64,000 nt of DNA from Gaiellasilicea sp963811885 (GTDB lineage: Bacteria > Actinomycetota > Thermoleophilia > Gaiellales > Gaiellaceae): assembly GCA_963811885.1 (NCBI GenBank), contig CAWETB010000015.1, forward strand, positions 1,054,001 through 1,118,000, given 5' to 3'. A program made the translations under genes and the position numbers. Below the pieces are notes generated by a model. That model was not told the origin of the DNA. It did not search any database and saw only the letters and a list, made by a program, of their open reading frames with translations. Below are positions 43,098-51,675 of the stretch, in pieces (position 1 is the first letter of the stretch; each line of letters begins with the position of its first letter).

Positions 43098-43976
43098 GCG
43101 TCGGGGTCGGACGCGGCCGCGCGGGACGGCCATCGCCGTCTTCGGCTCGACGCGCTTGGGGCCGCCGCGGCGGCTCGGCTGGTCCCTGCGGCCGCGGAAG
43201 AACTGCCAGTAGATGAAGAACAGCGTCGAGCCGATGAAGAGGATCAGCGAGACCCAGGCGTTGACGCGCAGGCCGGCGATGTGGTCGGACGGGTCGACCC
43301 GGAGCGACTCGAGGTAGAAGCGGAAGCCGGTGTAGAGCGAGATGTAGAGCGCGAAGAGCGCCGGCGGCCGAAACTTGATGCGGCGGTCGAGGATCAGGAG
43401 CAGCCCGGCGGCCAGGAGGTTCCAGAGCGCCTCGTAGAGGAACGTCGGATGGAACGTCGTGTCGAAGATGTACGCGTCGGGGCGGCGATCGGCGTCGATC
43501 TGGAGCCCCCAGGGGAGGTCGGTCGGCTCGCCGAAGAGCTCCTGGTTCCACCAGTTGCCGACGCGGCCGATCGCCTGCGCGACGAGGAGGCCGGGCGCGG
43601 CGGCGTCGAGCAGCGCGGTGACGCTCGCGCCGGCGCGGTGGGCGACGATCCCGCCGACGAGGACGCCGCCGGCGATGCCGCCCCAGATGCCGAGGCCGCC
43701 CTCCCACACCGCGAAGGGCCCCCACCAGTCGTCCGGGACCTCGCTCCAGCTCGTCGCGAGGTGGTAGAGGCGTGCTCCGACGATCCCGGCGCCGACGCCC
43801 CAGACGGCGACGCGGAAGATCAGATCCCAGTCGCCGCCGCGCGCGACCCAGCGCGCGCCGGTGATGGCGATGCACGCCGCGATCCCGGCCAGCAGCATCA
43901 GGCCGTACATGTGGATCGTCACGGGCCCGAGGTCGAGCGTGCCCGAGGACGGAGACGGGATCGATGCGAGGAGCAT
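43095..43976 (-). CDS. lgt: Prolipoprotein diacylglyceryl transferase
   Basis: Lgt, 293 residues, attaches diacylglycerol to the lipobox Cys of prolipoproteins at the membrane. Seven hydrophobic segments are seen. It starts MLLASIPSPSSGTLDLGPVTIHMYGLML, with the family IPSP segment; the signature is IGRVGNWWNQELFGEPTDLPWG, and later HPTFLYEALWNL and FRFYLESLRVDP. The basic tail (RRDQPSRRGGPKRVEPK) is variable. A start five codons upstream (43991) is also possible. It lies just before scpA on the same strand. Confidence 0.94.
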   Translation of the reverse strand: MLLASIPSPSSGTLDLGPVTIHMYGLMLLAGIAACIAITGARWVARGGDWDLIFRVAVWGVGAGIVGARLYHLATSWSEVPDDWWGPFAVWEGGLGIWGGIAGGVLVGGIVAHRAGASVTALLDAAAPGLLVAQAIGRVGNWWNQELFGEPTDLPWGLQIDADRRPDAYIFDTTFHPTFLYEALWNLLAAGLLLILDRRIKFRPPALFALYISLYTGFRFYLESLRVDPSDHIAGLRVNAWVSLILFIGSTLFFIYWQFFRGRRDQPSRRGGPKRVEPKTAMAVPRGRVRPRR

Positions 43977-44127
43977 CACAGCAGAGCGCATTCTGCCGAC
44001 GCGCGCAGATGGCGTGCGGAAGACACGAGCCTTGAGTGCTCCGACGCGCCGCTGGCGTGCGCGGCCGGAGGGGATAGTGCGTCAGCACAGACCCGAGAGC
44101 CGCGTGCGTCAGCGGGCGAGCGGCGGA

Positions 44128-44155
44128 GCCGGGCTCTGCCCGGCGGGAGCCCGGC
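44128..44155 (-). terminator. Hairpin upstream of lgt
   Basis: GCCGGGCTC and its exact reverse complement GAGCCCGGC are separated by 10 bases, 11 bases after the stop of the small gene at 44166. No T tract. It likely ends that transcript. The rest of 43992-44165 shows no gene. Confidence 0.45.
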
Positions 44156-44165
44156 GATCGGGGCG

Positions 44166-44363
44166 TCAGAGCAAGATTTGGAGCGCGAGCTCCGGAGCAC
44201 AACCGTTTCGGAGCAGGTCGATCGCGTAGTGCAGATCGACGTCGGGCCGGCCGGCGAGCAGCGAGGCGGCGGATGACTCGTACCCCGCGCGCTCGAGCTC
44301 CTCGGCGCGCCAGCGCTCGATCCGCTCCTGTTCCGTCTCGGTGGTCGTCTCAGCCGCAGCCAT
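44166..44363 (-). CDS. Small conserved-looking protein of unknown function
   Basis: A 65-residue acidic protein: a Thr/Glu-rich start (MAAAETTTETEQERIERWRAEELERAGYES), then a helical part DVDLHYAIDLLRNGCAPELALQILL. The ATG has an AGAGGG site 6 bases upstream, and codon use matches the neighbours, which supports it as a real gene. I do not recognise the family. It diverges from the M1 peptidase gene and is followed by a hairpin. Confidence 0.6.
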   Translation of the reverse strand: MAAAETTTETEQERIERWRAEELERAGYESSAASLLAGRPDVDLHYAIDLLRNGCAPELALQILL

Positions 44364-44523
44364 CGGTTCCCTCTTTGGTCGTGTGTATCGGTACTTCGTC
44401 CAGTGAACCGAAGAGGTTGTCCCCCTTGTAGGGGATTGCGATAAAGCCGCGGTAAGGGTTTTGCAAATCACACGTGCCGGACATACCTCCGCGCGGGGAA
44501 ACAACGACTGGGGAGGTCGTGAC

Positions 44524-45909
44524 ATGTTTCGCACGCGCGTGCGGCGCGCCCTGCTCGCGGGGTGCGCGACATTCCTGCTCACAGGCGGTCTCGCTGCGGC
44601 TGCCGACTTCACGCCGGGCTCGTCAGGTCTCGGCGACCCGTTCTTCCCGAACGCGGGCAACGGCGGCTATGACGTCGCCAATTACGACCTCGAGCTCGCG
44701 TACGACCCGGGTACGGACGTGCTCGACGGCAAGGCCGTCGTCACCGCGACGGCGACCCAGGATCTGTCGCGCTTCGACCTCGACCTGCGCGGCTTCCAGA
44801 TCTCGAAGCTGACCGTGAACGGCGTCGCCGCCACGTTCGCGCGCGACGGCCAGGAGCTCGTGATCACGCCGGCAACCGGGATCCGGAGCGGTTCGGTCTT
44901 CCGAGTCGCCGTCGACTACAGCGGGGTTCCGGAGGTGATCGTCGACCCGGACCAGTCGATCGAGGGCTGGATTCCCACCGACGACGGCGCCTTCGTCGTC
45001 AACGAGCCGCAGGGCTCGCCGGGCTGGTATCCGTGCAACGACAACCCGCGCGACAAGGCGACCTTCGACTTCGCCGTCACCGTGCCGGAGGGCCTGACGG
45101 CGCTGGCGAACGGCGTCCTCGTCTCGTCGGCGACGAGCGGCGGCAGGACGACCTGGGTCTGGAAGGAGACCGACCCGATGGCGACGTACCTCGCGACGTC
45201 GACGCTCGGCCGGTTCGATCTGTCCGTCTCGTCGACCGCGAGCGGATTGCCGGTCTACGTCGCGGTCGATCCACAGCTCGCGAAAGGGCAGGTGCTCTCG
45301 AAGCTCGTCGAGTCGGTCGACTTCTACTCGTCCATCTACGGGCCGTATCCGTTCAACGCCGTCGGGGCGATCGTCGACTCGGCGAAGGTCGTCGGCTACT
45401 CGCTCGAGACGCAGACGAAGCCGAACTTCCCGTCCGTGCCGAACGAGGCGACGCTCGTGCACGAGATCTCGCACATGTGGTTCGGCGACTCGGTGACGCT
45501 GACGGAGTGGCCCGACATCTGGCTGCACGAGGGCTTCGCCACCTGGTCGGAGTGGATCTGGAGCGAGAAGCAGGGGAACAAGAGCGCCGCCCAGTGGTTC
45601 AAGCAGCTCTACAGCACGCCCGCGAAGGACACGGCGTTCTGGAACCCGCCGCCGGCGACGCCGGGCACGCCCGCGTTCCTCTTCAACGGCACGATCTACT
45701 ACCGCGGCGGCATGACGCTGCAGGCGCTGCGCGAGAAGGTCGGCGAGTTCACGTTCTCCCGGATCATCCGCGACTGGGCGACGCAGAACCGCTACGGCAA
45801 CGTCACGACGCCGCAGTTCATCGCGCACGCGGAGCGGATCTCCGGCCAGAACCTGCAGAGCTTCTTCGACGTCTGGCTCTACCAGGAGGGAAAACCGACG
45901 GCTTGGTGA
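44524..45909 (+). CDS. Secreted M1-family metallopeptidase
   Basis: A 461-residue exported aminopeptidase of family M1. Residues 1-26 form a signal peptide (RTRVRRALLAGCATFLLTGGLAAAADF). The N-terminal beta domain (about 40-210) has NYDLELAYDPGTDVLDG. The zinc site is HEISHMWFGD (HExxH) with the third ligand Glu in WLHEGFATWSEW, and YYRGGMTLQALREKVG follows. It lacks the large helical C-terminal domain of classical M1 enzymes, ending at DVWLYQEGKPTAW. GGGGAGGT 7 bases before the ATG is one of the strongest ribosome sites of the window. Confidence 0.9.
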   Translation: MFRTRVRRALLAGCATFLLTGGLAAAADFTPGSSGLGDPFFPNAGNGGYDVANYDLELAYDPGTDVLDGKAVVTATATQDLSRFDLDLRGFQISKLTVNGVAATFARDGQELVITPATGIRSGSVFRVAVDYSGVPEVIVDPDQSIEGWIPTDDGAFVVNEPQGSPGWYPCNDNPRDKATFDFAVTVPEGLTALANGVLVSSATSGGRTTWVWKETDPMATYLATSTLGRFDLSVSSTASGLPVYVAVDPQLAKGQVLSKLVESVDFYSSIYGPYPFNAVGAIVDSAKVVGYSLETQTKPNFPSVPNEATLVHEISHMWFGDSVTLTEWPDIWLHEGFATWSEWIWSEKQGNKSAAQWFKQLYSTPAKDTAFWNPPPATPGTPAFLFNGTIYYRGGMTLQALREKVGEFTFSRIIRDWATQNRYGNVTTPQFIAHAERISGQNLQSFFDVWLYQEGKPTAW

Positions 45910-45964
45910 GCGGCGTCGGCCGGCTGCGCTCGGCTGACGCCGAGCGCAGCCCCTCGGACCAGCA

Positions 45965-46351
45965 CTAGACGGCGACGATCAGCACCGACTTGAACGTGTG
46001 CACCCGCGCGCATTCTGCGACGGGGAAGCCGTCGTAGACGCCGAGCGAGTAGCGGCCTGCCTTCGGGAAGACGACCCGCGCCCGGTACGAGCCGACGACG
46101 TCGGTCTTCTTCGCCTTGAACGTGAACAGCTTGCCCGCGGCGTTGCGGATCCTGACCTCGGGCTTCGCATCCGACATCGGCGTGCGGCCGTGCTGGAGCA
46201 CGCGGAGCGTGACCACCCACGGCTTGCCGGCGGCGAGGCCCGGCTTCGGGGTCGAGCTGAGCCCGACCGTGGCCATGCACCCGGCGTTCGCGGCGGCCGT
46301 GACTGCGAGCGCGGCGACGACGGTCGCGACGAAAACGAACAGCTTCTTCAT
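45965..46351 (-). CDS. Secreted YtkA-like beta-sandwich protein
   Basis: A 128-residue exported protein: signal peptide KKLFVFVATVVAALAVTAAANA, then GCMATVGLSSTPKPGLAAGKPW and a single Ig-like sheet (VVTLRVLQHGRTPMSDAKPEVRI, FKAKKTDVVGSYRARVVFPKAGRYSLGVYDGF). This is the pattern of YtkA-like domain proteins, some linked to copper or membrane insertion, but no Met/His-rich copper motif is visible. GGGAGG precedes the ATG. It is downstream of the sigma/anti-sigma pair on the same strand and may belong to its regulon. Confidence 0.7.
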   Translation of the reverse strand: MKKLFVFVATVVAALAVTAAANAGCMATVGLSSTPKPGLAAGKPWVVTLRVLQHGRTPMSDAKPEVRIRNAAGKLFTFKAKKTDVVGSYRARVVFPKAGRYSLGVYDGFPVAECARVHTFKSVLIVAV

Positions 46352-46369
46352 GCAGCCTCCCTCAGTTGG

Positions 46370-46469
46370 ATCGGCTCCGGATCGGGGCACGGTCGCCCAG
46401 CCGCCGGCGCTCGCAACCGGGACCGCTACGGCGGAACGGCGACGGCGAGCACGAGCAGAACTTCTTCAT
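46370..46469 (-). pseudogene. Remnant of a second YtkA-like secreted protein gene
   Basis: An ATG at 46467-46469 has a perfect GGAGGTCCG ribosome site. The following bases, with frame shifts near 46460 and 46420, read as a signal peptide (VLLVLAVAVP, VAVPVASA) and then GGWATV. The last piece resembles GCMATVGLSS of the intact gene just downstream, into which the frame runs. It appears to be the start of a paralogue whose body was lost by deletion. Confidence 0.45.
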
Positions 46470-46527
46470 CCGGACCTCCGTTCGGGTTGATGAAGCGGAT
46501 ACACCGGCGGCGCGGCCGCGGGTTCCG

Positions 46528-47231
46528 CTACTCGGCCGACCGCGCGAGCTCGAGTGCCTCGTCCACGGCTGAGGTCGCCCTCGAGCCGCAGGAGCAGGTC
46601 GCCGCGGTTCCAGAGCAGGACCGTGCCTGCCAGGTACGTGCGCTCGTCCGAGATCATGCCCGTTCTCGTCCAGGAACATGACGAAGTGCTGTGGGCCGTC
46701 GACGTAGAGGCCGGGCTCGCCGTCGACGTCCACCTCGTCGACGATCGTCGTGCCGAGGTCGGCGGTCTTCTTGATGAAGCCGTCGAAGATCGCGCCTCGA
46801 GCCTGAGAGAGCACGAGCCGGGGCTTCGCGGGATTGCCGTAGACCACGGACGCGAGGCCGTCGGGCCGCACGAAGATCGCGTCGGGCTCGCTGCCGAGAT
46901 CCAGCAGCTCGAAGCCGACGCGGCGCTCGGCCTCGGCTCGACTGACCCGCTCGCCGTAGTCGACCCGCTGCGCGCGCACGTCGGGGAGCGCGTCGACGCG
47001 CTCGACGGTCGCGCCGCGGATGTGGAAGATCTCGAGGAACGCGCTGCGGGCGCCGGGCGAGAACGCGAGCACGCCGGCGACGACCGCCACCAGGATCGCG
47101 AATCCGAGCGCGAGCGGGCGCAGGAGCGACGGGCGCGCAGCCCGGCGCTCGAGGTCGAGGTCGAAGCGCGGCGTCGCCGGGTAGGCGATCTCGCCGCCGA
47201 GCTGCTGCAGCCTGCGCTCGAGCTCGTTCAT
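46528..47231 (-). CDS. Anti-sigma-factor-like membrane protein (two frame breaks)
   Basis: About 233 residues, coupled to the ECF sigma gene by an ATGA overlap. A short cytoplasmic start (MNELERRLQQLGGEIAYPATPRF) is followed by one transmembrane helix (LLRPLALGFAILVAVVAGVLAFS). An outside domain then has SRAEAERRVGFELLDLGSEPDAIFVRPDGLASVVYG and DGFIKKTADLGTTIVDEVDVDGEPGLYVDGPQHFVMF, like DUF4367/anti-sigma sensor domains. Breaks near 46664 and 46567, each repaired by deleting a base of a CG, lead to ERTYLAGTVLLWNRGDLLLRLEGDL and VDEALELARSAE. Confidence 0.75.
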
Positions 47232-47785
47232 GCCGTCTCCTCCAGCTGCTCGCGCAGCCTGCCGAGCGCGCGTGAGGTCCGCGACTTGACCGTCCCGCGC
47301 CGGAGCGAGAGCACCTCGGCCGTCTCCTCCTCGCCGAGGTCGAGCAGGTAGCGGCACGAGAGCACGAGCCGGTCGTCCTCGCTCAGCCGCTCGAGCGCGG
47401 CGACCAGCTCGGCGCGCTGCTCGGCCGCGAGAGCCCTCCCCTCGGGAGACGGAGCCGCGTCCCCCGAGGGAAGCTCGTGGGCCGCGCGCAGCGCGAGACC
47501 TTCGCGACGGCCCTCCGCCCGGCGCCGGTTGCGCGCCTCGTTGGCGACGATCGCGAGCAGCCAGGGGCGAAGCGGGGCGCCGCGCCGGAAGCGCGGCAAC
47601 GCGCGCCACGCCTTCGTCAGCCCGACCTGGGCCGCGTCCTCGGCGTCGGCGGCGTTCCGGGTGATCAGGTAGGCGGTGCGGAAGGCGATCTCCTCGTGTG
47701 GTCGGACGAGCGCGGCGAAAGCTGCGGCGTCGCCGCCACGTGCGCGCTCGACGAGCTCGTCCTCTGTCGGTGGTCGGCTCACCAC
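47228..47785 (-). CDS. ECF-type RNA polymerase sigma factor
   Basis: A 185-residue extracytoplasmic-function sigma factor. Region 2 (about 10-80) has AAAFAALVRPHEEIAFRTAYLITRNAADAEDAAQVGLTKAW and PWLLAIVANEARNRRR. Region 4 (about 125-180) is LERLSEDDRLVLSCRYLLDLGEEETAEVLSLRRGTVKSRTSRALGRL, the helix-turn-helix for the -35. The start is GTG-GTG with a TAGAAC box 6 bases before. It is followed and overlapped by its likely anti-sigma gene, and diverges from the cyclase-ATPase gene. Confidence 0.92.
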   Translation of the reverse strand: MVSRPPTEDELVERARGGDAAAFAALVRPHEEIAFRTAYLITRNAADAEDAAQVGLTKAWRALPRFRRGAPLRPWLLAIVANEARNRRRAEGRREGLALRAAHELPSGDAAPSPEGRALAAEQRAELVAALERLSEDDRLVLSCRYLLDLGEEETAEVLSLRRGTVKSRTSRALGRLREQLEETA

Positions 47786-47905
47786 TCGTGGGTTCTACAC
47801 CGGGGGCAACCGAAGGGTTCCTTCCGGCTGCGACTCGTGTTGTCGAGGCTCGACAAGGGTGAGACACTGTCCCGAACAGGCCGCCGACCAGCTGCCGAGG
47901 AGACG

Positions 47906-50900
47906 ATGACCGACATCCGGACCGCGGCCGAAACGGTGTCGAGGGCACAGCTCGCCTTCGACAACCCCGAGGCATATATCGCCGGTGACCGGCGGCGGGC
48001 GCTCGCGGCCGGTATCGAGCTGCCCGACCGCGTGCAGGGCGCGGCGCTCTTCGCCGACGTCTCCGGGTTCACACAGCTGACGGAGGCGCTCGCCGCCGAG
48101 CTCGGGCCGCAGCGCGGCGCCGAGGAGCTGACCGCCTGCCTCAACCTCGTCTTCCACTCCGTCATCTCCGAGCTCGACCGCTTCGGCGGCGACGTCATCT
48201 ACTTCAGCGGCGACGCGATCACGTGCTGGCTCGACGGCGACGACGGCTCGCGCGCCACCGCCTGCGCGCTCGCGATGCAGGAGACGATGGAGGTGATCGG
48301 CGAGGAGATCGCGGCCGGCTCGGCCGGTGTCCGCCTCGCGATGAAGGTCGCCGTCGCCGTGGGCGACGCGCGCCGCTTCGTCGTCGGCGATCCCGAGATC
48401 CAGCTGATCGACGTGCTCGCCGGACGCTTGATCGACGACCTCGCCGCCGCCGAGCACCAGGCGCAGCAGGGAGAGGTCGTGCTGGACGAGTCGGTGCTCG
48501 CCTCGCTCGGCCACCGGGTCGAGATCGGCGAGCGCCGGAGCGACCCGGAGGGAGGACGGACGGTCGGCGTCGTCACGCGGCTGCACGACCCGCCGGCAGA
48601 GCTGCCGGTCGCCGCCGAGGGGCGGCTGCCCGAGGAGGTCGTCCGCGAGTGGATCCTGCCGGCCGTCTACGAGCGGCTCCGCACCGGCCGCGGCGAGTTC
48701 CTCGCCGAGCTGCGCCCGGCCGTCGCGCTGTTCGTCCAGTTCGGGGGCATCGACTACGACGCCGACGACGCCGTCGGGAAGCTCGACGACTTCGTCCGCC
48801 GTGCGCAGCGGATCTGCTCGGAGTACGGCGGCAACGTGCTCCAGATCACGATCGGCGACAAGGGCGCCTACCTCTACAGCGTCTTCGGCTCGCCGCACGC
48901 GCACGAGGACGACGGGGCACGCGCCGTGGCCGCCGCGCTCGAGCTGAGAACGCTCGACCAGGTCACGGCCGCCGCGGATCTGAAGATCGGCCTCGCCTCG
49001 GGCCGCCTCCGCAGCGGCACCTATGGCCACGCGATGCGGCGCACCTTCGTCTGCCTCGGTGATGCGGTCAACCTCGCCGCGCGGCTGATGGCGCACGCGC
49101 CGCCGGGCGCCGTCTACGTCGGCAGCTTCGCCAAGGGGCTGGCGGGCGACTCGTTCGCCTGGGAGGCGTTGCCGCCGCTGCAGCTGAAGGGGAAGGCCGA
49201 GCCCGTCGCCGTCTACTCGCTCGCCGGCGGCAGCGGTCACGTCTCCCGGAGGCACCGGCGCTACGAGCTCGAGATCCTCGGGCGCCGCACCGAGCTCGCC
49301 GCCCTGTCCGCCGCGCTCGACCGCACGATCGAGGGCCGCGGCAACACCGTCGGCATCGCCGCCGAGGCGGGCCTCGGCAAGTCGCGCCTGATCGCCGAGT
49401 TCGTCCGCGGTGTCCGGGCAGGCGGCGGCCTCGTCGCCTTCGGCGAGTGCCCCGCGTTCGGCACGCACGCCGACTACTTCGTCTGGCAGGAGATCTGGCG
49501 GACGCTTCTCCGCGTCGACCCGCAGCAGAGCGACGAGGAGCAACGCCGCGCGCTCGAGCGCGAGCTCGCCGCGATCGCTCCTGGGCTCGTCCAGCGTGCG
49601 CCGCTGCTCGGGCCCGTGCTCGGGATCCCGATCCCGGAGAACGACCTCACCGCCGGCTTCGACGCGAAGCTGCGGAAGACGTCGCTCGAGGGCTTGCTCG
49701 CGGAGTGTCTGCGGGCGCGCGCCGCCGAGGAGCTCGTGGTGGTCGTGCTCGAGGACTGTCACTGGATCGGGCCGCTGGCGCGTGACCTGCTGGCGGCGCT
49801 CGTCCGTGCATCGGCGTCGCTGCCCGTCCTCTTCGTGCTGGCCTACCGGCCGGCTGCCACGCCGGGCGGCGACCTCGGCCTCGAGCCCCTGACCCGGTTC
49901 GTCGAGCTGACGCTGGACGAGCTCGAGCCGGCGGACGTCGAGCTGCTGATCCGCTCCAAGCTGGCGCAGCTCTTCGGGGCCGAGGCGACGGCGTCCCCGC
50001 TCCTCGTCCAGCTCGTCACCGAGCGCTCGCAGGGGAACCCCTTCTACGTCGAGGAGCTGCTCAGCTTCGTCAACGACCAGGGCATCGATCCCCAAGACGA
50101 CGAGGCCCTGCGCAGCCTCGAGCTGCCCGAGAGCCTGCACAGCCTGATCCTGAGCCGCGTCGACACGCTCGACGAGGCGCCGCGGCGCACGCTCAAGGTC
50201 GCGAGCGTGATCGGACGGTCATTCCTCGCCGGCACGCTGCCGGCCGTCTATCCCGAGCTCGGCTCGCCGGACGAGGTCGCCTCGCACCTCGAGCAGCTGC
50301 GGTCACTCGAGCTGGTCTCGCTCGACCGCCACGACGACCAGTCCTACCTCTTCCGGCACGTCGTCACCCAGGAGGTGGCGTACGGGAGCATGCCGTACGC
50401 GATCCGCGCGGTCATCCACGCGCAGGTCGGCGACTACATCGAGCGGGCGGAGGCTGACGCGATCGAGCTCCAGCTCGACCTGCTCGCACACCACTACTGG
50501 AACAGCGAGAACCTGGAGAAGAAGCGCGAGTACCTGATCCGGGCCGGCGAGGCGGCCGAGACGACATACGCGAACGCCGCCGCGATCGACTACCTCGAGC
50601 GCGCGGCGCCGCTCGTCGGCGAGGAGGAGCGCGTCGACCTGCTCCTGAAGCTCGGCAAGGTCGTCGAGCTCGTCGGCGACTGGCAGCGCGCCGAGGAGGT
50701 CGAGGAGGAGGCACTGAAAGTGGCCGAGATGCTGGGCGACGAGCGTGCGCGCGCCTGGTGCGAGACGGCGCTCGCCGAGGTCGCGCGGAGACAGGGCCGC
50801 TACGACGAGGCGCTCGAGCTCCTCCACGCGGCAGCCCGGGCGTTCGAGTCCGTCGGGGACGACGGCGGCGTCGCGCAGGTGCGCCACCTGATGGGCACGC

Positions 50901-51629
50901 TCGCGCGCCCAGCAGGGCGAGTATCCGCAGGCGGTCGCGAACTACGACGCGAGTTTGAAGATCCGTGAGCGCCTCGACGACAAGTCCGGCATGGCCGCGC
51001 TGCTCTCCAACCTCGGCGTCGTCGCCGAGTACAGCGGCGACCCGGCTGCGTCCCGCGCGTACCACGAGCGGGCGCTCGACCTGCGGACGCAGCTCGACGA
51101 CCGGCGCGGCGTCGCGGTCTCGTTGACGAACCTCGGCGCGATCGCCGTCCTCGAGCACGACTACGAGGCGGCGCGAACGGCCTTCGAGGAGTCGATGCGA
51201 CTCAACCGCGAGGTCGGGGATGCCTGGATGGTCGCGATCAGCGACAACAACCTCGGCAACGCGAACCGCGGGCTCGGCGAGTACGAGGCGGCGCAGCGGC
51301 ACTACGCCGACAGCCTGCGCGCGTATCGCGAGTACGACGACAAGTGGGCCCTCGCGTTCCTCGTCGAGGACATCGGCCAGCTGGCGGGACTCCGCGGCGA
51401 CGGGGAGCTCGCGTTCGAGCTCGTCGGCGCGTCGGACACGCTCCGCGACGAGATCGGCACGCCGCGCGCACCCGGGCTCGAGGAGGAGCTCGAGCGCCAG
51501 CTCGCACCGGCTCGCCGAGCGATCGGCGGTGTCGCGGCGACCGACGCCCGCGCGCGTGGGCAGGCGTTGACGCTGACGGAGGCCCTCGATCTCGCGCTCG
51601 GCGCCTGCGGCGCATATGCGTCAACCTAG
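47906..51629 (+). CDS. Double-cyclase, AAA ATPase and TPR regulator (one frame break)
   Basis: About 1,240 residues. Residues 45-230 are a class III cyclase domain with metal Asp in LFADVSGFTQL and SGDAITCWL. Residues about 275-465 are a second cyclase-like domain (LFVQFGGIDYD, QITIGDKGAYLYSVFG, VCLGDAVNLAARLM) whose first metal position is Gln. Then comes an AAA ATPase (LGRRTELAALSAAL, Walker A AAEAGLGKSRL near 490, ending about 780) and TPR repeats to the end. A break near 50908, in a GCGCGCC run, is repaired by deleting one base, giving LAAQQGEYPQAVANYD, a proper TPR. GAGGAG precedes the ATG. It may sense a ligand and couple nucleotide cycling to signalling; its partner is unknown. Confidence 0.85.
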
Positions 51630-51675
51630 ACCTTCGAGCCTTGCAATCGCCGCTTCGGACCGCAAGTGTTGTCCG

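Noticed and set aside
43992..44165. Possible tRNA or small RNA gene
   Set aside because: Only one simple 9-bp hairpin is seen; no cloverleaf or anticodon arm could be drawn.
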